NCBI RefSeq assembly: GCF_008122505.1
Contig: NZ_VSSB01000001.1
Span: 124,001 to 188,000 of the forward strand
From: Agromyces mariniharenae
GTDB taxonomy: Bacteria > Actinomycetota > Actinomycetes > Actinomycetales > Microbacteriaceae
Length of the DNA: 64,000 bases
Reading direction: 5' to 3'
Made by a program: the position numbers and the translations under genes
Shown: piece after piece, positions 7,562 to 16,445 of the stretch
How positions within the stretch are numbered: the stretch's first letter is position 1
How the letters are laid out: each line of letters starts with the position of its first letter
The notes under the pieces: model-generated
The model's database searches: none
The model's input: the letters and a program-made list of their open reading frames with translations, nothing else
What the model was told of the DNA's origin: nothing

Positions 7562-8395
7562 TCAGCGCTCCGCCTTGGCAGTCGCGATCCTGCGGAGCAC
7601 GGCCGCCGCGAGGGCGATCATCGCGATCGCGCCCAGCCCGACGGCGCCCCAGACGCGGAGCTGCTGCTCGGGCGAGTTCGTCGCGACGACGCCGGCCGTG
7701 CCCGCGGGCACGCCGTCGGGGCTGGAGTGCATGCCGGTGACGGTCTGCACGGCCAGCGCCAGGTTGTCGTCCTCCAGGCTCCCCCAGGCGTACGCGATCG
7801 TGAGCGTCCCCTCCGCGACCTGCACGTCGGCCGGCCCGATCACCGGTTCGGTGGTGCCCGCCGCGGCGACCGACGCCGAGATGGTGCCCGCCGGCAGGTC
7901 GAGCGTCGCCTCGTCGGGGTTCGCGAGTCCGGAGATCACGGCCTGCCCGCCCGCGAGCACGTCGACGGCCGGGGCGGCCGCCGTGTGGCGCACGGTGAGC
8001 CGGCCCTGTCCGGCGGGGATGCCAGACACGTCGTTCGTGAACAGCGTCGCGGTCGGCTCGCCCTCGGCGTCGAGGTGCGCGACCGCGGTGTAGTTCCCGC
8101 CCGCCTCGAGCGGGAGGTCGACCGGTCCGATCGCGGGCTGCGAGGCGTCCGCGGCATCCGCTGCCGTGATCGCCACGGAGTAGGTGCCGGCAGGGAGCTC
8201 CAACGGGCCGGCCAGGTCGCCGGGCTGGAAGTCGTCGAGCGTGAGCTCGTCGTCGACGTAGACGTCGACGGGAAGGTCGGGAACGCCGTGGAGCACGGAG
8301 AGCATCGCGGCGTTCTCGGACGCGCCGGCCGGCGCGACGGCACCGAGCGCGATGAGCGCGCCGGCGCCGAATCCGGCGATGAGGATCTTGTTCAT
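7562..8395 (-). CDS. DUF4397 surface protein with C-terminal membrane anchor
   Basis: An exported protein of 277 aa. The signal peptide (MNKILIAGFGAGALIALGAV, cleavage near APAGA-SE) is followed by two related beta-rich halves (VLHGVPDLPVDVYVDD; VRHTAAAPAVDVLAGG) of the DUF4397 type. The C-terminus is a hydrophobic helix with a basic tail ending RRIATAKAER, the shape of a cell-wall sorting signal. The stretch before it (VVATNSPEQQLRVWG) has no recognisable LPXTG or LAXTG. The ATG at 8395 has GGAGGG upstream. It is the first gene of the sortase-sigma-RskA-YhhN operon, so expression probably responds to the sigma factor. Confidence 0.85.
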   Translation of the reverse strand: MNKILIAGFGAGALIALGAVAPAGASENAAMLSVLHGVPDLPVDVYVDDELTLDDFQPGDLAGPLELPAGTYSVAITAADAADASQPAIGPVDLPLEAGGNYTAVAHLDAEGEPTATLFTNDVSGIPAGQGRLTVRHTAAAPAVDVLAGGQAVISGLANPDEATLDLPAGTISASVAAAGTTEPVIGPADVQVAEGTLTIAYAWGSLEDDNLALAVQTVTGMHSSPDGVPAGTAGVVATNSPEQQLRVWGAVGLGAIAMIALAAAVLRRIATAKAER

Positions 8396-8528
8396 TGTTC
8401 CCTCCAGGTCGGCCCCACGAGGCGGGGCGGCGAGTCTCCTGTCATCACCTACTTCGGACGGTGACGCGGGATCGGATGCACCTGGGAATCGGATGCCCCT
8501 GGATGGAACGCGTGCGACGGGCATGGCG
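8396..8528 (-). promoter_or_regulatory. leader of the DUF4397-sigma operon with 17-bp-spaced repeat
   Basis: ATCGGATGC occurs twice, at 8471-8479 and 8488-8496, exactly 17 bp apart. Read on the minus strand this gives GCATCC, 15 bp, CCGATC, which loosely resembles the CCATCC / CCGAAT elements of mycobacterial SigK promoters. It may be the autoregulated promoter of the operon. The assignment is weak. Confidence 0.3.
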
Positions 8529-8560
8529 AAGGCCGGTGGACGACGAGGTCCACCGGCCTT
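8529..8560 (-). terminator. terminator after the FKBP gene
   Basis: Perfect 13-bp inverted repeat: AAGGCCGGTGGAC, a 6-nt loop, then GTCCACCGGCCTT. It lies 40 bp downstream of the FKBP stop and separates it from the DUF4397 promoter. Confidence 0.8.
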
Positions 8561-8599
8561 CGGTGCGTGCGCGGATGCCGCGGGGATGCCGCGGCCGGC

Positions 8600-8971
8600 T
8601 CAGCTGACGCCGAGCAGGTCGATCACGAAGATGAGGGTCTTGCCGCTCAGCTGGTGACCGCCGCCCGCGGGGCCGTAGGCCTTCTGCGGGGGCACGATGA
8701 GCTGGCGGCGACCGCCGACCCGCATGCCGGGGATGCCCTCCTGCCAGCCGGCGATGAGCGCCTGCAGCGGGAAGTTGATGGACTGCCCGCGACTCCACGA
8801 CGAGTCGAACTCGTCGCCGGTCTCGTACTCGACGCCGAGGTAGTGCACGTCGACGGTCGAGCCCGGGGTGGCCTCGGGACCGTCGCCGACGACGATGTCC
8901 TCGATGACGAGTTCGACGGGGGCCGGGCCCTCAGGAGCGTCGACCTCGGGCTTGCTGTTGGTGTCAGTCAT
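8600..8971 (-). CDS. FKBP-type peptidyl-prolyl cis-trans isomerase
   Basis: A 123-aa single-domain FKBP, preceded by about 25 acidic residues. VHYLGVEYETGDEFDSSW, then INFPLQALIAGWQEGIPGMRVGGRR and the PPQKAYGPAG loop are the standard FKBP strand and binding-pocket segments. The final FVIDLLGV closes the barrel. No signal peptide is seen, so it is cytoplasmic. ATG 8971 was chosen because TTGTCC (9002-9007), a 17-bp spacer and TTGGAT (8979-8984) lie directly before it with seven bases to the start, suggesting a leaderless mRNA; ATG 8980 is the alternative. It is followed by a strong terminator, so it is monocistronic. Confidence 0.92.
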   Translation of the reverse strand: MTDTNSKPEVDAPEGPAPVELVIEDIVVGDGPEATPGSTVDVHYLGVEYETGDEFDSSWSRGQSINFPLQALIAGWQEGIPGMRVGGRRQLIVPPQKAYGPAGGGHQLSGKTLIFVIDLLGVS

Positions 8972-8978
8972 GCGGTCC

Positions 8979-9007
8979 ATCCAACTGGAGACGGCCCTCG
9001 CGGACAA
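8979..9007 (-). promoter_or_regulatory. promoter of the FKBP gene
   Basis: Minus strand: TTGTCC, 17 bp, TTGGAT, then seven bases to the ATG at 8971. The upstream stretch to 9155, towards the aldehyde dehydrogenase stop, shows no gene and no clear terminator. Confidence 0.5.
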
Positions 9008-9155
9008 CCGTCCACCCTCCTCTTGCGCTGACTGCGAACAGCCTGCACGCTGGAATCCGGAGAACTCGTCGCCTGGTAGAGATGTCGGCATTGCCACACC
9101 ACAGGGCGGCGAGTTTCCTTGTGCACCGGGCCCTTCACCCCGTCCAGAGCCCCGA

Positions 9156-10679
9156 TCAGAAGAACCCGAGCGGGTTCTCGCTGTAGCTGACGAGGAGGTT
9201 CTTCGTCTGTTGGTAGTGGTCGAGGGCCTGCTTGTTGTTCTCGCGGCCGATGCCCGAGGACTTGTAGCCGCCGAAGGCCGCGCCCGCGGGATACGCGTGG
9301 TAGTTGTTCACCCACACGCGACCGGCCTGGATGTCGCGACCGGCGCGGTACGCCTCGTTGCCGTTGCGGCTCCAGACACCGGCCCCGAGGCCGTAGAGCG
9401 TGTCGTTCGCGATCGAGATCGCATCGTCGTAGTCGCGGAAGCTCGTGACCGCGACGACCGGCCCGAAGATCTCCTCCTGGAAGAGCCGCATGCGGTTCTC
9501 GCCCTCGAAGATCGTCGGCGCGACGTAGTAGCCCTCGCTGAGGTCGCCGCCGAGGTCGACCCGTTCGCCGCCGAGCAGCAGCCGGGCGCCCTCGCGCTTG
9601 CCGATGTCGATGTAGCTCAGGATCTTCTCGAGCTGGTCGTTCGAGGCCTGCGCGCCGACCTGCGTCTCGGTGTCGAGCGGGTTGCCCTGCTTCGCGAGCT
9701 TCGTGCGCTCGATCGCGTCGTCGAGGAACGTGTCGTAGATCGAGCGCTGGATCAGCGAGCGGCTCGGGCACGTGCACACCTCGCCCTGGTTGAACGCGAA
9801 GAGGCTGAAGCCCTCGAGCGCCTTGTCGTAGAACGAGTCGCGGCGGTCGGCCACCGACTCGAACACGATGTTCGGGCTCTTGCCGCCGAGCTCGACGGTC
9901 GACGGGATGATGTTGTTCGAGGCGTACTGCAGGATGAGCCGGCCGGTCGTCGTCTCGCCCGTGAACGCGATCTTGCGGATGCGGTTCGACGACGCGAGCG
10001 GCTTGCCGGCCTCGACGCCGAAGCCGTTCACGACGTTGAGCACGCCCGCCGGGAGCAGGTCGGCGATGAGCTCGACGAGCACGAGGATCGACGTGGGCGT
10101 CTGCTCGGCCGGCTTCAGCACGACGGCGTTGCCCGCGGCGAGCGCCGGCGCGAGCTTCCACACGGCCATGAGCAGCGGGAAGTTCCACGGGATGATCTGC
10201 CCGACCACGCCGAGCGGCTCCTGGAAGTGGTAGGCGACGGTGTCCTCGTCGAGCTGCGTGAAGCTGCCCTCCTGCGCGCGGATGAGGCTCGCGAAGTACC
10301 GGAAGTGGTCGCTCGCGAGCGGCAGGTCGGCGTTGAGCGGCTCCCGCACGGACTTGCCGTTGTCCCAGGTCTCGGCCACCGCGAGCAGCTCGCGGTGCTG
10401 GTCGATGCGGTCGGCGATGGCGTTCAGGATGCCGGCGCGGTGCGCCGCGCTCGTGCGGCCCCACGCGGGCGCGGCCTTGTGCGCCGCGTCCAGCGCCGCG
10501 TCGATGTCCGCGGCGGTGCCGCGAGCGACCTCCGTGAACGGCTTGCCGTTCACGGGCGAGATGTTCTCGAAGTAGGCGCCCTCGGCCGGCTTCACCCACT
10601 CGCCGCCGATGAAGTGGTCGTAGCGCGGCTTGAACTCGATCAGTGCGCCGGCGGTGCCGGGCGCGGCGTACACGGTCAT
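9156..10679 (-). CDS. NAD-dependent aldehyde dehydrogenase (ExaC/acetaldehyde type)
   Basis: A full-length aldehyde dehydrogenase of 507 aa. The catalytic Cys is in [11 protein letters not shown], the general-base Glu in [10 protein letters not shown], and NAD-site elements in [14 protein letters not shown] and AFTGETTTG. The C-terminus [13 protein letters not shown], ending SENPLGFF, and the double Cys are typical of the ExaC/AldB group that oxidises acetaldehyde and other short aldehydes made from alcohols. GAGGAGAC precedes the ATG. The activator-like gene follows immediately upstream on the same strand (10801-12099), and four 11-bp-phased GTTGC boxes lie in the 121-bp gap, so induction through that regulator is likely. 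Confidence 0.93.
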   Translation of the reverse strand: MTVYAAPGTAGALIEFKPRYDHFIGGEWVKPAEGAYFENISPVNGKPFTEVARGTAADIDAALDAAHKAAPAWGRTSAAHRAGILNAIADRIDQHRELLAVAETWDNGKSVREPLNADLPLASDHFRYFASLIRAQEGSFTQLDEDTVAYHFQEPLGVVGQIIPWNFPLLMAVWKLAPALAAGNAVVLKPAEQTPTSILVLVELIADLLPAGVLNVVNGFGVEAGKPLASSNRIRKIAFTGETTTGRLILQYASNNIIPSTVELGGKSPNIVFESVADRRDSFYDKALEGFSLFAFNQGEVCTCPSRSLIQRSIYDTFLDDAIERTKLAKQGNPLDTETQVGAQASNDQLEKILSYIDIGKREGARLLLGGERVDLGGDLSEGYYVAPTIFEGENRMRLFQEEIFGPVVAVTSFRDYDDAISIANDTLYGLGAGVWSRNGNEAYRAGRDIQAGRVWVNNYHAYPAGAAFGGYKSSGIGRENNKQALDHYQQTKNLLVSYSENPLGFF

Positions 10680-10724
10680 CGTGTCTCCTCGACGTCGTCG
10701 TCTGTGCCCGAAGCGGGCGCTGCC

Positions 10725-10779
10725 ACGCTAGGCGCGCACGGGTTGCCGCCCCGTTGCCCGAGGGTTGCAATGACGTTGC
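10725..10779 (-). promoter_or_regulatory. activator array: four GTTGC boxes at 11-bp spacing plus -10
   Basis: GTTGC occurs at 10742, 10753, 10764 and 10775, each exactly 11 bp apart (GCAAC-N6 on the transcribed strand). The -10 hexamer TAGCGT is at 10725-10730, and the nearest box ends 11 bp before it, so the boxes replace the -35 element. Tandem direct repeats with 11-bp phase are how OmpR/PhoB- and SARP-type winged-helix proteins bind as co-aligned dimers. The neighbouring regulator ends in a winged-helix-like region, making it the likely ligand. Confidence 0.6.
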
Positions 10780-10800
10780 AGTGGGCGTCGCGGCCGACGG

Positions 10801-12099
10801 CTACCGCAGCGCGGCCTCGATGCGCTCGAGGTGCGCGACGACGGAGGCGCGTCGCGGCGAACGCGGCGGCAGCACCTCGAGGAGCGCCCGCCACACCTCG
10901 GCGTCGTAGCGGCACTCGTCGCGCTCGGCGTAGGCGGCGAGCACCTCGGGCGAGGCATCCGACAGCATCGACTCGCGCAGTCGCCCGGCGAGCTCGTCGC
11001 GCAGCTCGACGATGCCGGGCGCCGTCGAGGCGGGCAGCACGGGGCCGGCGTAGCGCTCGGCGGCGCGCTTCAGCGCACCCTGCGCGAGCAGCTTCGCCAC
11101 GGATGCCGCGTCGAGGTCGACCTCGCGCCCGAGGTGGTAGGGGCGGGACTCGAGCGGCGGCTCCCCCGCCGCGTCGAGCACGCGACGCAGGCGCACGAGC
11201 TCGGCGCGAAGCGTGACGGGGGACGCCTCGGTCTCGTAGACCAGGCTCGCGAGGCGCTCGGCGCCGAGGCCCTGCGGATGCCACGCGAGGAGCGTGAGGA
11301 TCTCGGCGTGCCGGGGGCTCAGCTCCACGGCGCCGAGGCGCGGGCGTCGCTCGCCGAGCACCGTGAGCGGCGTGCGCGACGGACGCGGTGCGGGCACGGC
11401 GGTCATGCGCGAGCGGCGCAGCGTGGCGCGCACGGTGGACTCGAGGCTCGCGATGCGCAGCTCCGCCTCGACGGCGGCGACCGTCGCCTGCACGAGCGAG
11501 AGCGTGTGCGGCGCGACGGCGTGGTCGGTGCCCGTGATGTCGATGACCCCGAGGAGCTCGCCGCTCGCCGGGTCGTGCACCGGCGCGGCGGTGCAGCTCC
11601 ACGGGTGCACGATGCGGTTGTAGTGCTCGGCGCCGCGGATCTGCACGGCGCGGTCGAGCTGCAGGGCGGTGCCCGGCGCGCTCGTGCCGACGCTCGCCTC
11701 CGACCAGTCGGCGCCGGCGATGAACAGCATGTCCTCGGCGCGCCGGCGGAGTCCGGGGTCTCCCTCGACCCAGAGCAGCCGGCCGTGCTCGTCGCCGACG
11801 GCGACCACGAGGCCCGCGTCGTCGGCGCCGTCGACGAGCAGTCGGCGGATGACCGGGAGCACGGGTGCGAGCGCGTGCGAGGCTCGGTACTCGCGGAAGG
11901 CGTCCTCGTCGAGGTCGACGCGCGGCAGCGCGTGGTCGGGGTCGATCTGCCCGCGGATGGCCCGCTCCCACGACTCGCGCACGACCGGGCGGAGCGTCGG
12001 CGGCACGGTGCCCGTGGCGATCGCCGTCTCCTGGGCGCGCAGCAGGCGGTCGCGCAGGTCGTGCAGGTCGTAGCCCTGCGGATGCCGCGGCACGGGCAT
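10801..12099 (-). CDS. GAF-domain transcriptional regulator with winged-helix C-terminus
   Basis: A regulator of 432 aa. The N-terminal part (PVVRESWERAIRGQIDPDHALPRV) is the segment found at the start of AcoR-like acetoin/alcohol-oxidation activators. A GAF domain follows at about 80-215 (WSEASVGTSAPGTALQLDRAVQIRGAEHYN; SCTAAPVHDPASGELLGVIDITG). Instead of an AAA+ sigma-54 domain and Fis HTH, the C-terminus has LSPRHAEILTLLAWHPQGLGAERLASLVY ... LRAELVRLRRVL, which looks like an OmpR/SARP winged helix. Such proteins sit beside exaC-type aldehyde dehydrogenases in actinobacteria. The effector is unknown. GGAG stands five bases before the ATG. Regulation of the adjacent dehydrogenase is inferred. 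Confidence 0.82.
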   Translation of the reverse strand: MPVPRHPQGYDLHDLRDRLLRAQETAIATGTVPPTLRPVVRESWERAIRGQIDPDHALPRVDLDEDAFREYRASHALAPVLPVIRRLLVDGADDAGLVVAVGDEHGRLLWVEGDPGLRRRAEDMLFIAGADWSEASVGTSAPGTALQLDRAVQIRGAEHYNRIVHPWSCTAAPVHDPASGELLGVIDITGTDHAVAPHTLSLVQATVAAVEAELRIASLESTVRATLRRSRMTAVPAPRPSRTPLTVLGERRPRLGAVELSPRHAEILTLLAWHPQGLGAERLASLVYETEASPVTLRAELVRLRRVLDAAGEPPLESRPYHLGREVDLDAASVAKLLAQGALKRAAERYAGPVLPASTAPGIVELRDELAGRLRESMLSDASPEVLAAYAERDECRYDAEVWRALLEVLPPRSPRRASVVAHLERIEAALR

Positions 12100-12177
12100 G
12101 CCGTCTCCGATCGCCGTGGATTCCGGATGCCGTCATCCTAGTCGCGGCATCCGCGAGCGATTCGCGGTACCGCAGCC

Positions 12178-13341
12178 TCAGCGCACCAGCGATGCACGAT
12201 CCGCGGCGACCGCCCGGAGCAGGGCGTCCTCGTCGACCGAGGACCGCAGCCCTGCCCGCCCGGTGACGAGCCGCTGGCGCGTGAACGCCAGGTGCGTGGC
12301 ATCCGTGATCAGGCGGCGCATCTCGGCCGTGCGCGGCGGCGACTGCACCCTCGCCCACGCGCGCGCCTGCCGGCGGCCGGCCGGCGTGGCGAGCATCTGC
12401 ACCTCGGCCGGGCTGAACCAGCCGGCGGCGCCGTACTCGGCGAGCCGCGTCCGCGTGACCCTGACCTCCTCGCGCCGCAGGAACACCGTCACGAGGATGA
12501 AGCCGATGAAGATCGGCACCTGCACGGTGAAGTAGAGGCCGATCGCGTCGTCGGCGAAGGCGAGCGAGCCGTTCCACAGCGCGTGCAGCAGGATCGCGCC
12601 GGTCAGGCCGAACAGGAACCAGCCGATGACGCCGGCGCCGCCGCCGCGTCGTGCGCCGATGCCGATCGCGATGCCCGTGCACGCCGTGAACAGCACGTGC
12701 GCGAACGGCGAGAAGATGCCGCGCACGACGAACGTCGCGCCGAGCTCCTCCGCACCGCCCTCGATGAGCGCCGCCCCGAAGTAGAGGATGTTCTCGGTGA
12801 AGGCGAAGCCGGCGGCCACCGTGGCGCCGTAGACGAGCCCATCGACCGGGCCGTCGAAGTGCGAGCGCGAGAACGCGTAGATGAGCAGCACGCCGATGCC
12901 CTTCGCCGTCTCCTCGACGATCGGCGCCTGCACGACCGCCTGCATCGCCTCGTCGAGCGTCGCGCCCGACTCCGCGTAGGCGACGGCCAGCTGGATGCCG
13001 AGGTCGACGACGAGGGCGAACGCGACCGAGACCGCGGCGCCCCAGAGGAACGCGAACCAGAGCGCCCACCGCGGCTCGGGCTCCCAGCGGTCGACCCACC
13101 GGATGGTGAGCAGCACGACCACGAGCGGCAGGACCGCGAGGCCCGCGCCGATGGCGAGCGTCGACACCCCGAGCCCGACGGCGAGGTAGCCGAGCACGAG
13201 CAGCCCGACCGCACCGGCGATCACGATGCCCGTCACCGCGAACGCGATGCCGCCGGTGCGCCCCTTCGGGGGTGGCGCGGACCACAGCGGCGGCGCGGGC
13301 GACGGGTTGGCTGGCGGCGGCTGCAGTGGCACGTTGCTCAC
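12178..13341 (-). CDS. PrsW family intramembrane metalloprotease
   Basis: A 387-aa membrane protein. It has a Pro-rich cytoplasmic start, about eight helices, and the PrsW motifs in order: IVEETAKGIGVLLI, GATVAAGFAFTENILYFG, and SPFAHVLFTACTGIAIG with a later LLHALWNGS. These supply the Glu and His residues thought to form the metal site. B. subtilis PrsW cleaves the anti-sigma factor RsiW; actinobacterial homologues have unknown substrates. The RskA-type protein in this window is one possible candidate but not linked. GTG 13341 was chosen because TATGCT (13348-13353) lies six bases upstream, a leaderless signature. The C-terminal 90 residues are soluble and basic. Confidence 0.87.
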   Translation of the reverse strand: MSNVPLQPPPANPSPAPPLWSAPPPKGRTGGIAFAVTGIVIAGAVGLLVLGYLAVGLGVSTLAIGAGLAVLPLVVVLLTIRWVDRWEPEPRWALWFAFLWGAAVSVAFALVVDLGIQLAVAYAESGATLDEAMQAVVQAPIVEETAKGIGVLLIYAFSRSHFDGPVDGLVYGATVAAGFAFTENILYFGAALIEGGAEELGATFVVRGIFSPFAHVLFTACTGIAIGIGARRGGGAGVIGWFLFGLTGAILLHALWNGSLAFADDAIGLYFTVQVPIFIGFILVTVFLRREEVRVTRTRLAEYGAAGWFSPAEVQMLATPAGRRQARAWARVQSPPRTAEMRRLITDATHLAFTRQRLVTGRAGLRSSVDEDALLRAVAADRASLVR

Positions 13342-13366
13342 CCGCGCAGCATATCGAGCGGGTGCG

Positions 13367-14764
13367 TCAGTGAGCGGATGCCTCGAACATGACACCGGGA
13401 TTGAGGATCCCCGTCGGGTCGAAGAGCGCCTTGATCCCGCGCTGCAGCTCGAACGAGTCCTCGCCGAGCTCGTCGGCGAGCCAGCGCCGCTTCAGGATGC
13501 CGACGCCGTGCTCGCCCGTGAGCGTGCCGCCGAGCGCGACGGCCGTGCGGAACATGTCGTCGGCCGCCGCCCACACGTGTGCGGGCACCTCGTCGCCCGT
13601 GAACACGAAGTTCGGGTGCAGGTTGCCGTCGCCCGCGTGCGCGAGCGTCGGGATCTCCACCCCGTGACGTCGCCCGATCACCTCGATCGCGCGGAACATC
13701 TCGGGCAGCCGCGAGCGCGGCACTGCGACGTCCTCGATGAGCACCTGCCCCGAGGCGGCGAGCGCCGGATGCATCGAGCGGCGGATCGCGAGGAGCCGCT
13801 CGCCCGTCGCGGCATCCGTCGACACCGTGACCCGGCCGCCCGCGCTCGCGAACGCCTCGCCGATGCGGGCCGCCTCGGCGTCGGCCGTGCCGCCGTCGCT
13901 CTGCGCGAGCAGGAACGCCTCGCCGGGCGCGAGCGACTCGAGCGGTGTGCCGGCGAGCGCGACCGGCCCGAGGTGCGCCGCCACGCGCGCGAGCCCGGCC
14001 GCGTCGATGAGCTCGAGCACGGCGGGCCTGATGCGCGCGGCGGTGACGGCGGCGGATGCCGCGGCGGCCGCCTCGACGTCGGGGAACACGGCCGCGACCG
14101 TCACCACGTCGCCTGGCGTCAGCGGACGCAGTCGCAGCGTCGCCTCGACGATGACGCCGAGCGTGCCCTCGGAGCCCACCATGAGCGACGTGAGATCGTA
14201 GCCGGTGACGCCCTTCACGGTGCGGTGCCCCGTGCGCAGCAGTCGTCCGTCGGCGAGCACGACGGCGAGCCCGAGCACGGCCTCGCGGGTGACGCCGTAC
14301 TTCGCGCACAGGAGTCCCCCGGCATTGGTGGCGATGTTGCCGCCGATCGACGAGATCGCGCGGCTTGCCGGGTCGGGCGCGAACCAGAGGCCGAGCGGTG
14401 CGAGCGCGGCGTTGAGGTCGCCGTTGAGCACGCCCGGCTCGACGACCGCGAGCTCGTCGGCCTCGGAGACCTCGAGGATCCGGTCCATTCGCGTCACGTC
14501 GAGCACGATCGCGCCCGTGCTCGCGAGGGCGCCCCCGGCGAGGCCCGTGCCGGCGCCGCGCGGCACGACGGGCGTGCCGGTGGCGTGCGCGAGGCGCATC
14601 ACGGCCTGCACGTCGTCGACGGATGCCGCGTGCACGACCGCCAGGGGTGCGCTCGCGCTGCGCCAGCCCGACTTGTCCTCGCGCGTCGCATCGAGCACGG
14701 CGGCATCGGTGGTGACGGATGCCCCGAGGGCGTCCTGGAGGCGGGCGAGCACGTCGGTCGGCAT
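13367..14764 (-). CDS. FAD-binding oxidase, GlcD / D-lactate dehydrogenase type
   Basis: A PCMH-type flavoprotein of 465 aa. The FAD-binding half includes VVPRGAGTGLAGGA, ISSIGGNIATNAGGLLCAKYGVTR and LMVGSEGTLGVI. The C-terminal half has the GlcD signature HAGDGNLHPNFVF and GTLTGEHGVGILKR, which supplies metal-ligand His residues. Family members oxidise D-2-hydroxy acids such as glycolate or D-lactate, passing electrons to an acceptor. No GlcE/GlcF partners are present, which favours a stand-alone D-lactate-type enzyme. TAGCGT (14771-14776) sits six bases before the ATG, so the mRNA is probably leaderless. PrsW follows 25 bp after its stop but has its own promoter. Confidence 0.88.
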   Translation of the reverse strand: MPTDVLARLQDALGASVTTDAAVLDATREDKSGWRSASAPLAVVHAASVDDVQAVMRLAHATGTPVVPRGAGTGLAGGALASTGAIVLDVTRMDRILEVSEADELAVVEPGVLNGDLNAALAPLGLWFAPDPASRAISSIGGNIATNAGGLLCAKYGVTREAVLGLAVVLADGRLLRTGHRTVKGVTGYDLTSLMVGSEGTLGVIVEATLRLRPLTPGDVVTVAAVFPDVEAAAAASAAVTAARIRPAVLELIDAAGLARVAAHLGPVALAGTPLESLAPGEAFLLAQSDGGTADAEAARIGEAFASAGGRVTVSTDAATGERLLAIRRSMHPALAASGQVLIEDVAVPRSRLPEMFRAIEVIGRRHGVEIPTLAHAGDGNLHPNFVFTGDEVPAHVWAAADDMFRTAVALGGTLTGEHGVGILKRRWLADELGEDSFELQRGIKALFDPTGILNPGVMFEASAH

Positions 14765-14879
14765 CCGTCCACGCTAGCCGCTGGGCCGAGGCGTCCGTGC
14801 CGGCGGGCCGTCGCCGAGCCGCCGAGGCCATGTCCGATTCCCGCTGGTCGATGTCGGTGCGGCGTGCGAGGCTGGACCC

Positions 14880-16406
14880 ATGACCCCGCCGAACGCCACC
14901 GCCACGCGGCCCGCCGATCCGCTCGCCGACCCCGTGTTCGCCGAGCGGTACCGCGCCATGCGCGCTCGCGACGCCCGCTTCGACGGCCAGTTCATCACGG
15001 GCGTGCACTCCACCGGCATCTACTGCCGGCCGAGCTGCCCGGCGGTCTCGCCGAAGCCGACGAACGTGAGCTTCTACCTCACGGCCGCCGCCGCGCACGA
15101 GGCGGGCCTGCGCGCCTGCAAGCGCTGCCTGCCCGACGCCGTGCCCGGCTCCCCCGAGTGGGACCTGCGCGACGACCTCGCCGCACGGGCGATGCGCCTC
15201 ATCGCCGACGGCGTCGTCGAGCGCGACGGCGTGCCGGGCCTCGCCGCCCGCCTCGGCTACACGCCGCGCCACCTCACGCGCGTGCTCACCGCCGAGCTCG
15301 GCGCCGGGCCGCTCGCGCTCTCGCGAGCGCATCGCGCGCAGACCGCGCGCGCCCTGCTCACGTCCACGTCGCTGCCCGTGGCCGACGTCGCGTTCGCGTC
15401 GGGGTTCGGCAGCATCCGCCAGTTCAACGACACGATCCGCGCGGTGTACGAGCGCAGCCCGCTCGAGCTCCGGGCGACGGCGCGGCTGCGCGATCGGCAG
15501 GTGATCCCGGTCGCCGACCCCGAGATCGACCCGCACGCGGGCCTCGTGCGGCTGCGGCTGCCCGCCCGGGCGCCGTTCGACGCGGCGGGCGTGTTCCATT
15601 GGCTCGGCACGCGCGCGCTCGACGGTGTCGAGGAGGCGGGGCCGCTGCACTACCGGCGCACGCTGCGGCTGCCCGGCGGGCCGGCGCTCGTGAGGTTCGA
15701 GGCCGGCGGCGACGCCGACGCCCCGTCCATCGACGTCGAGGCGCGCCTGGCGACGCTGGCCGACCTGCCGCCGCTCGTCGCGCGCGTGCGGCGCCTGTTC
15801 GACCTCGACGCCGACGCCGTGGCGATCGACGAAGCGCTCGCGGCCGACCCGCGCCTCGCGGCATCCGTCGCGGCCGTCCCGGGCATCCGCGTGCCCGGAT
15901 GCCTCGACGCCCATGAGCTCGTCTTCCGCGCGCTCATCGGGCAGCAGGTCTCGGTGAAGGCCGCGCGCACTGCGCTCGCGCGCCTCGCGGCCGAGCTCGG
16001 CGAGCACGTCGGCGGCGACCGGCCGTCGGTGCTGTTCCCCACGACGGCGGCGATCGCCGAGGAGGGCGAGCGCGTGCTGCGCGGCCCCGCAGCGCGCATC
16101 CGCACGATCGTCGACGTCGCGCGCCGGCTCGAGACCGGCGACCTCGTGGTGTCCGCCGACCGCGAGCGCGACGAGCTCGCGCGCGACCTGCTCGCGGTGC
16201 CGGGCATCGGGCCATGGACGGCGGGCTACGTGTCGATGCGGGTCACCCGCGCGCCCGACGTGCTCCTGACCAGCGACCTCGTGCTGCGCTACGGTGCCGC
16301 GGCGCTCGGGCTGCCGTCCGATGCCGCGGCGCTCATGGCCGACGGGGCGCGCTGGGCGCCCTGGCGCAGCTATGCGTCGATGCACCTCTGGCGCGCCGCG
16401 CCCTAG
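14880..16406 (+). CDS. Ada-AlkA fusion: methyl-phosphotriester sensor, AraC HTH and 3-methyladenine glycosylase
   Basis: A 508-aa DNA repair regulator/enzyme. Residues about 20-90 form the Ada metal-binding domain: [11 protein letters not shown] and ACKRCLPD supply the four zinc Cys, the first being the methyl acceptor from DNA phosphotriesters. Residues about 100-185 are an AraC HTH pair ([36 protein letters not shown]). The rest is an AlkA N-domain plus HhH glycosylase, with [15 protein letters not shown] and [15 protein letters not shown]. The O6-methylguanine methyltransferase module of E. coli Ada is missing. GAGGCT lies six bases upstream of the ATG. The protein probably activates its own gene when methylated. 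Confidence 0.93.
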   Translation: MTPPNATATRPADPLADPVFAERYRAMRARDARFDGQFITGVHSTGIYCRPSCPAVSPKPTNVSFYLTAAAAHEAGLRACKRCLPDAVPGSPEWDLRDDLAARAMRLIADGVVERDGVPGLAARLGYTPRHLTRVLTAELGAGPLALSRAHRAQTARALLTSTSLPVADVAFASGFGSIRQFNDTIRAVYERSPLELRATARLRDRQVIPVADPEIDPHAGLVRLRLPARAPFDAAGVFHWLGTRALDGVEEAGPLHYRRTLRLPGGPALVRFEAGGDADAPSIDVEARLATLADLPPLVARVRRLFDLDADAVAIDEALAADPRLAASVAAVPGIRVPGCLDAHELVFRALIGQQVSVKAARTALARLAAELGEHVGGDRPSVLFPTTAAIAEEGERVLRGPAARIRTIVDVARRLETGDLVVSADRERDELARDLLAVPGIGPWTAGYVSMRVTRAPDVLLTSDLVLRYGAAALGLPSDAAALMADGARWAPWRSYASMHLWRAAP

Positions 16407-16417
16407 ACGTCCGATGT
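16407..16417 (+). promoter_or_regulatory. candidate fuc operator 1 (regulator promoter)
   Basis: ACGTCCGATGT matches the proposed ACATC-N-GATGT palindrome with one mismatch. It overlaps the -35 position of the regulator promoter (-10 TACGAT at 16434-16439), suggesting autoregulation. Confidence 0.5.
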
Positions 16418-16445
16418 CTGCGGCGTCTCGCGCTACGATGCCGAC

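Noticed and set aside
8868..11216. A 782-codon plus-strand frame opposite the FKBP and aldehyde dehydrogenase genes
   Set aside because: The minus-strand proteins have full family motifs, while this frame is a repetitive Arg/Val/Glu shadow with no motif.
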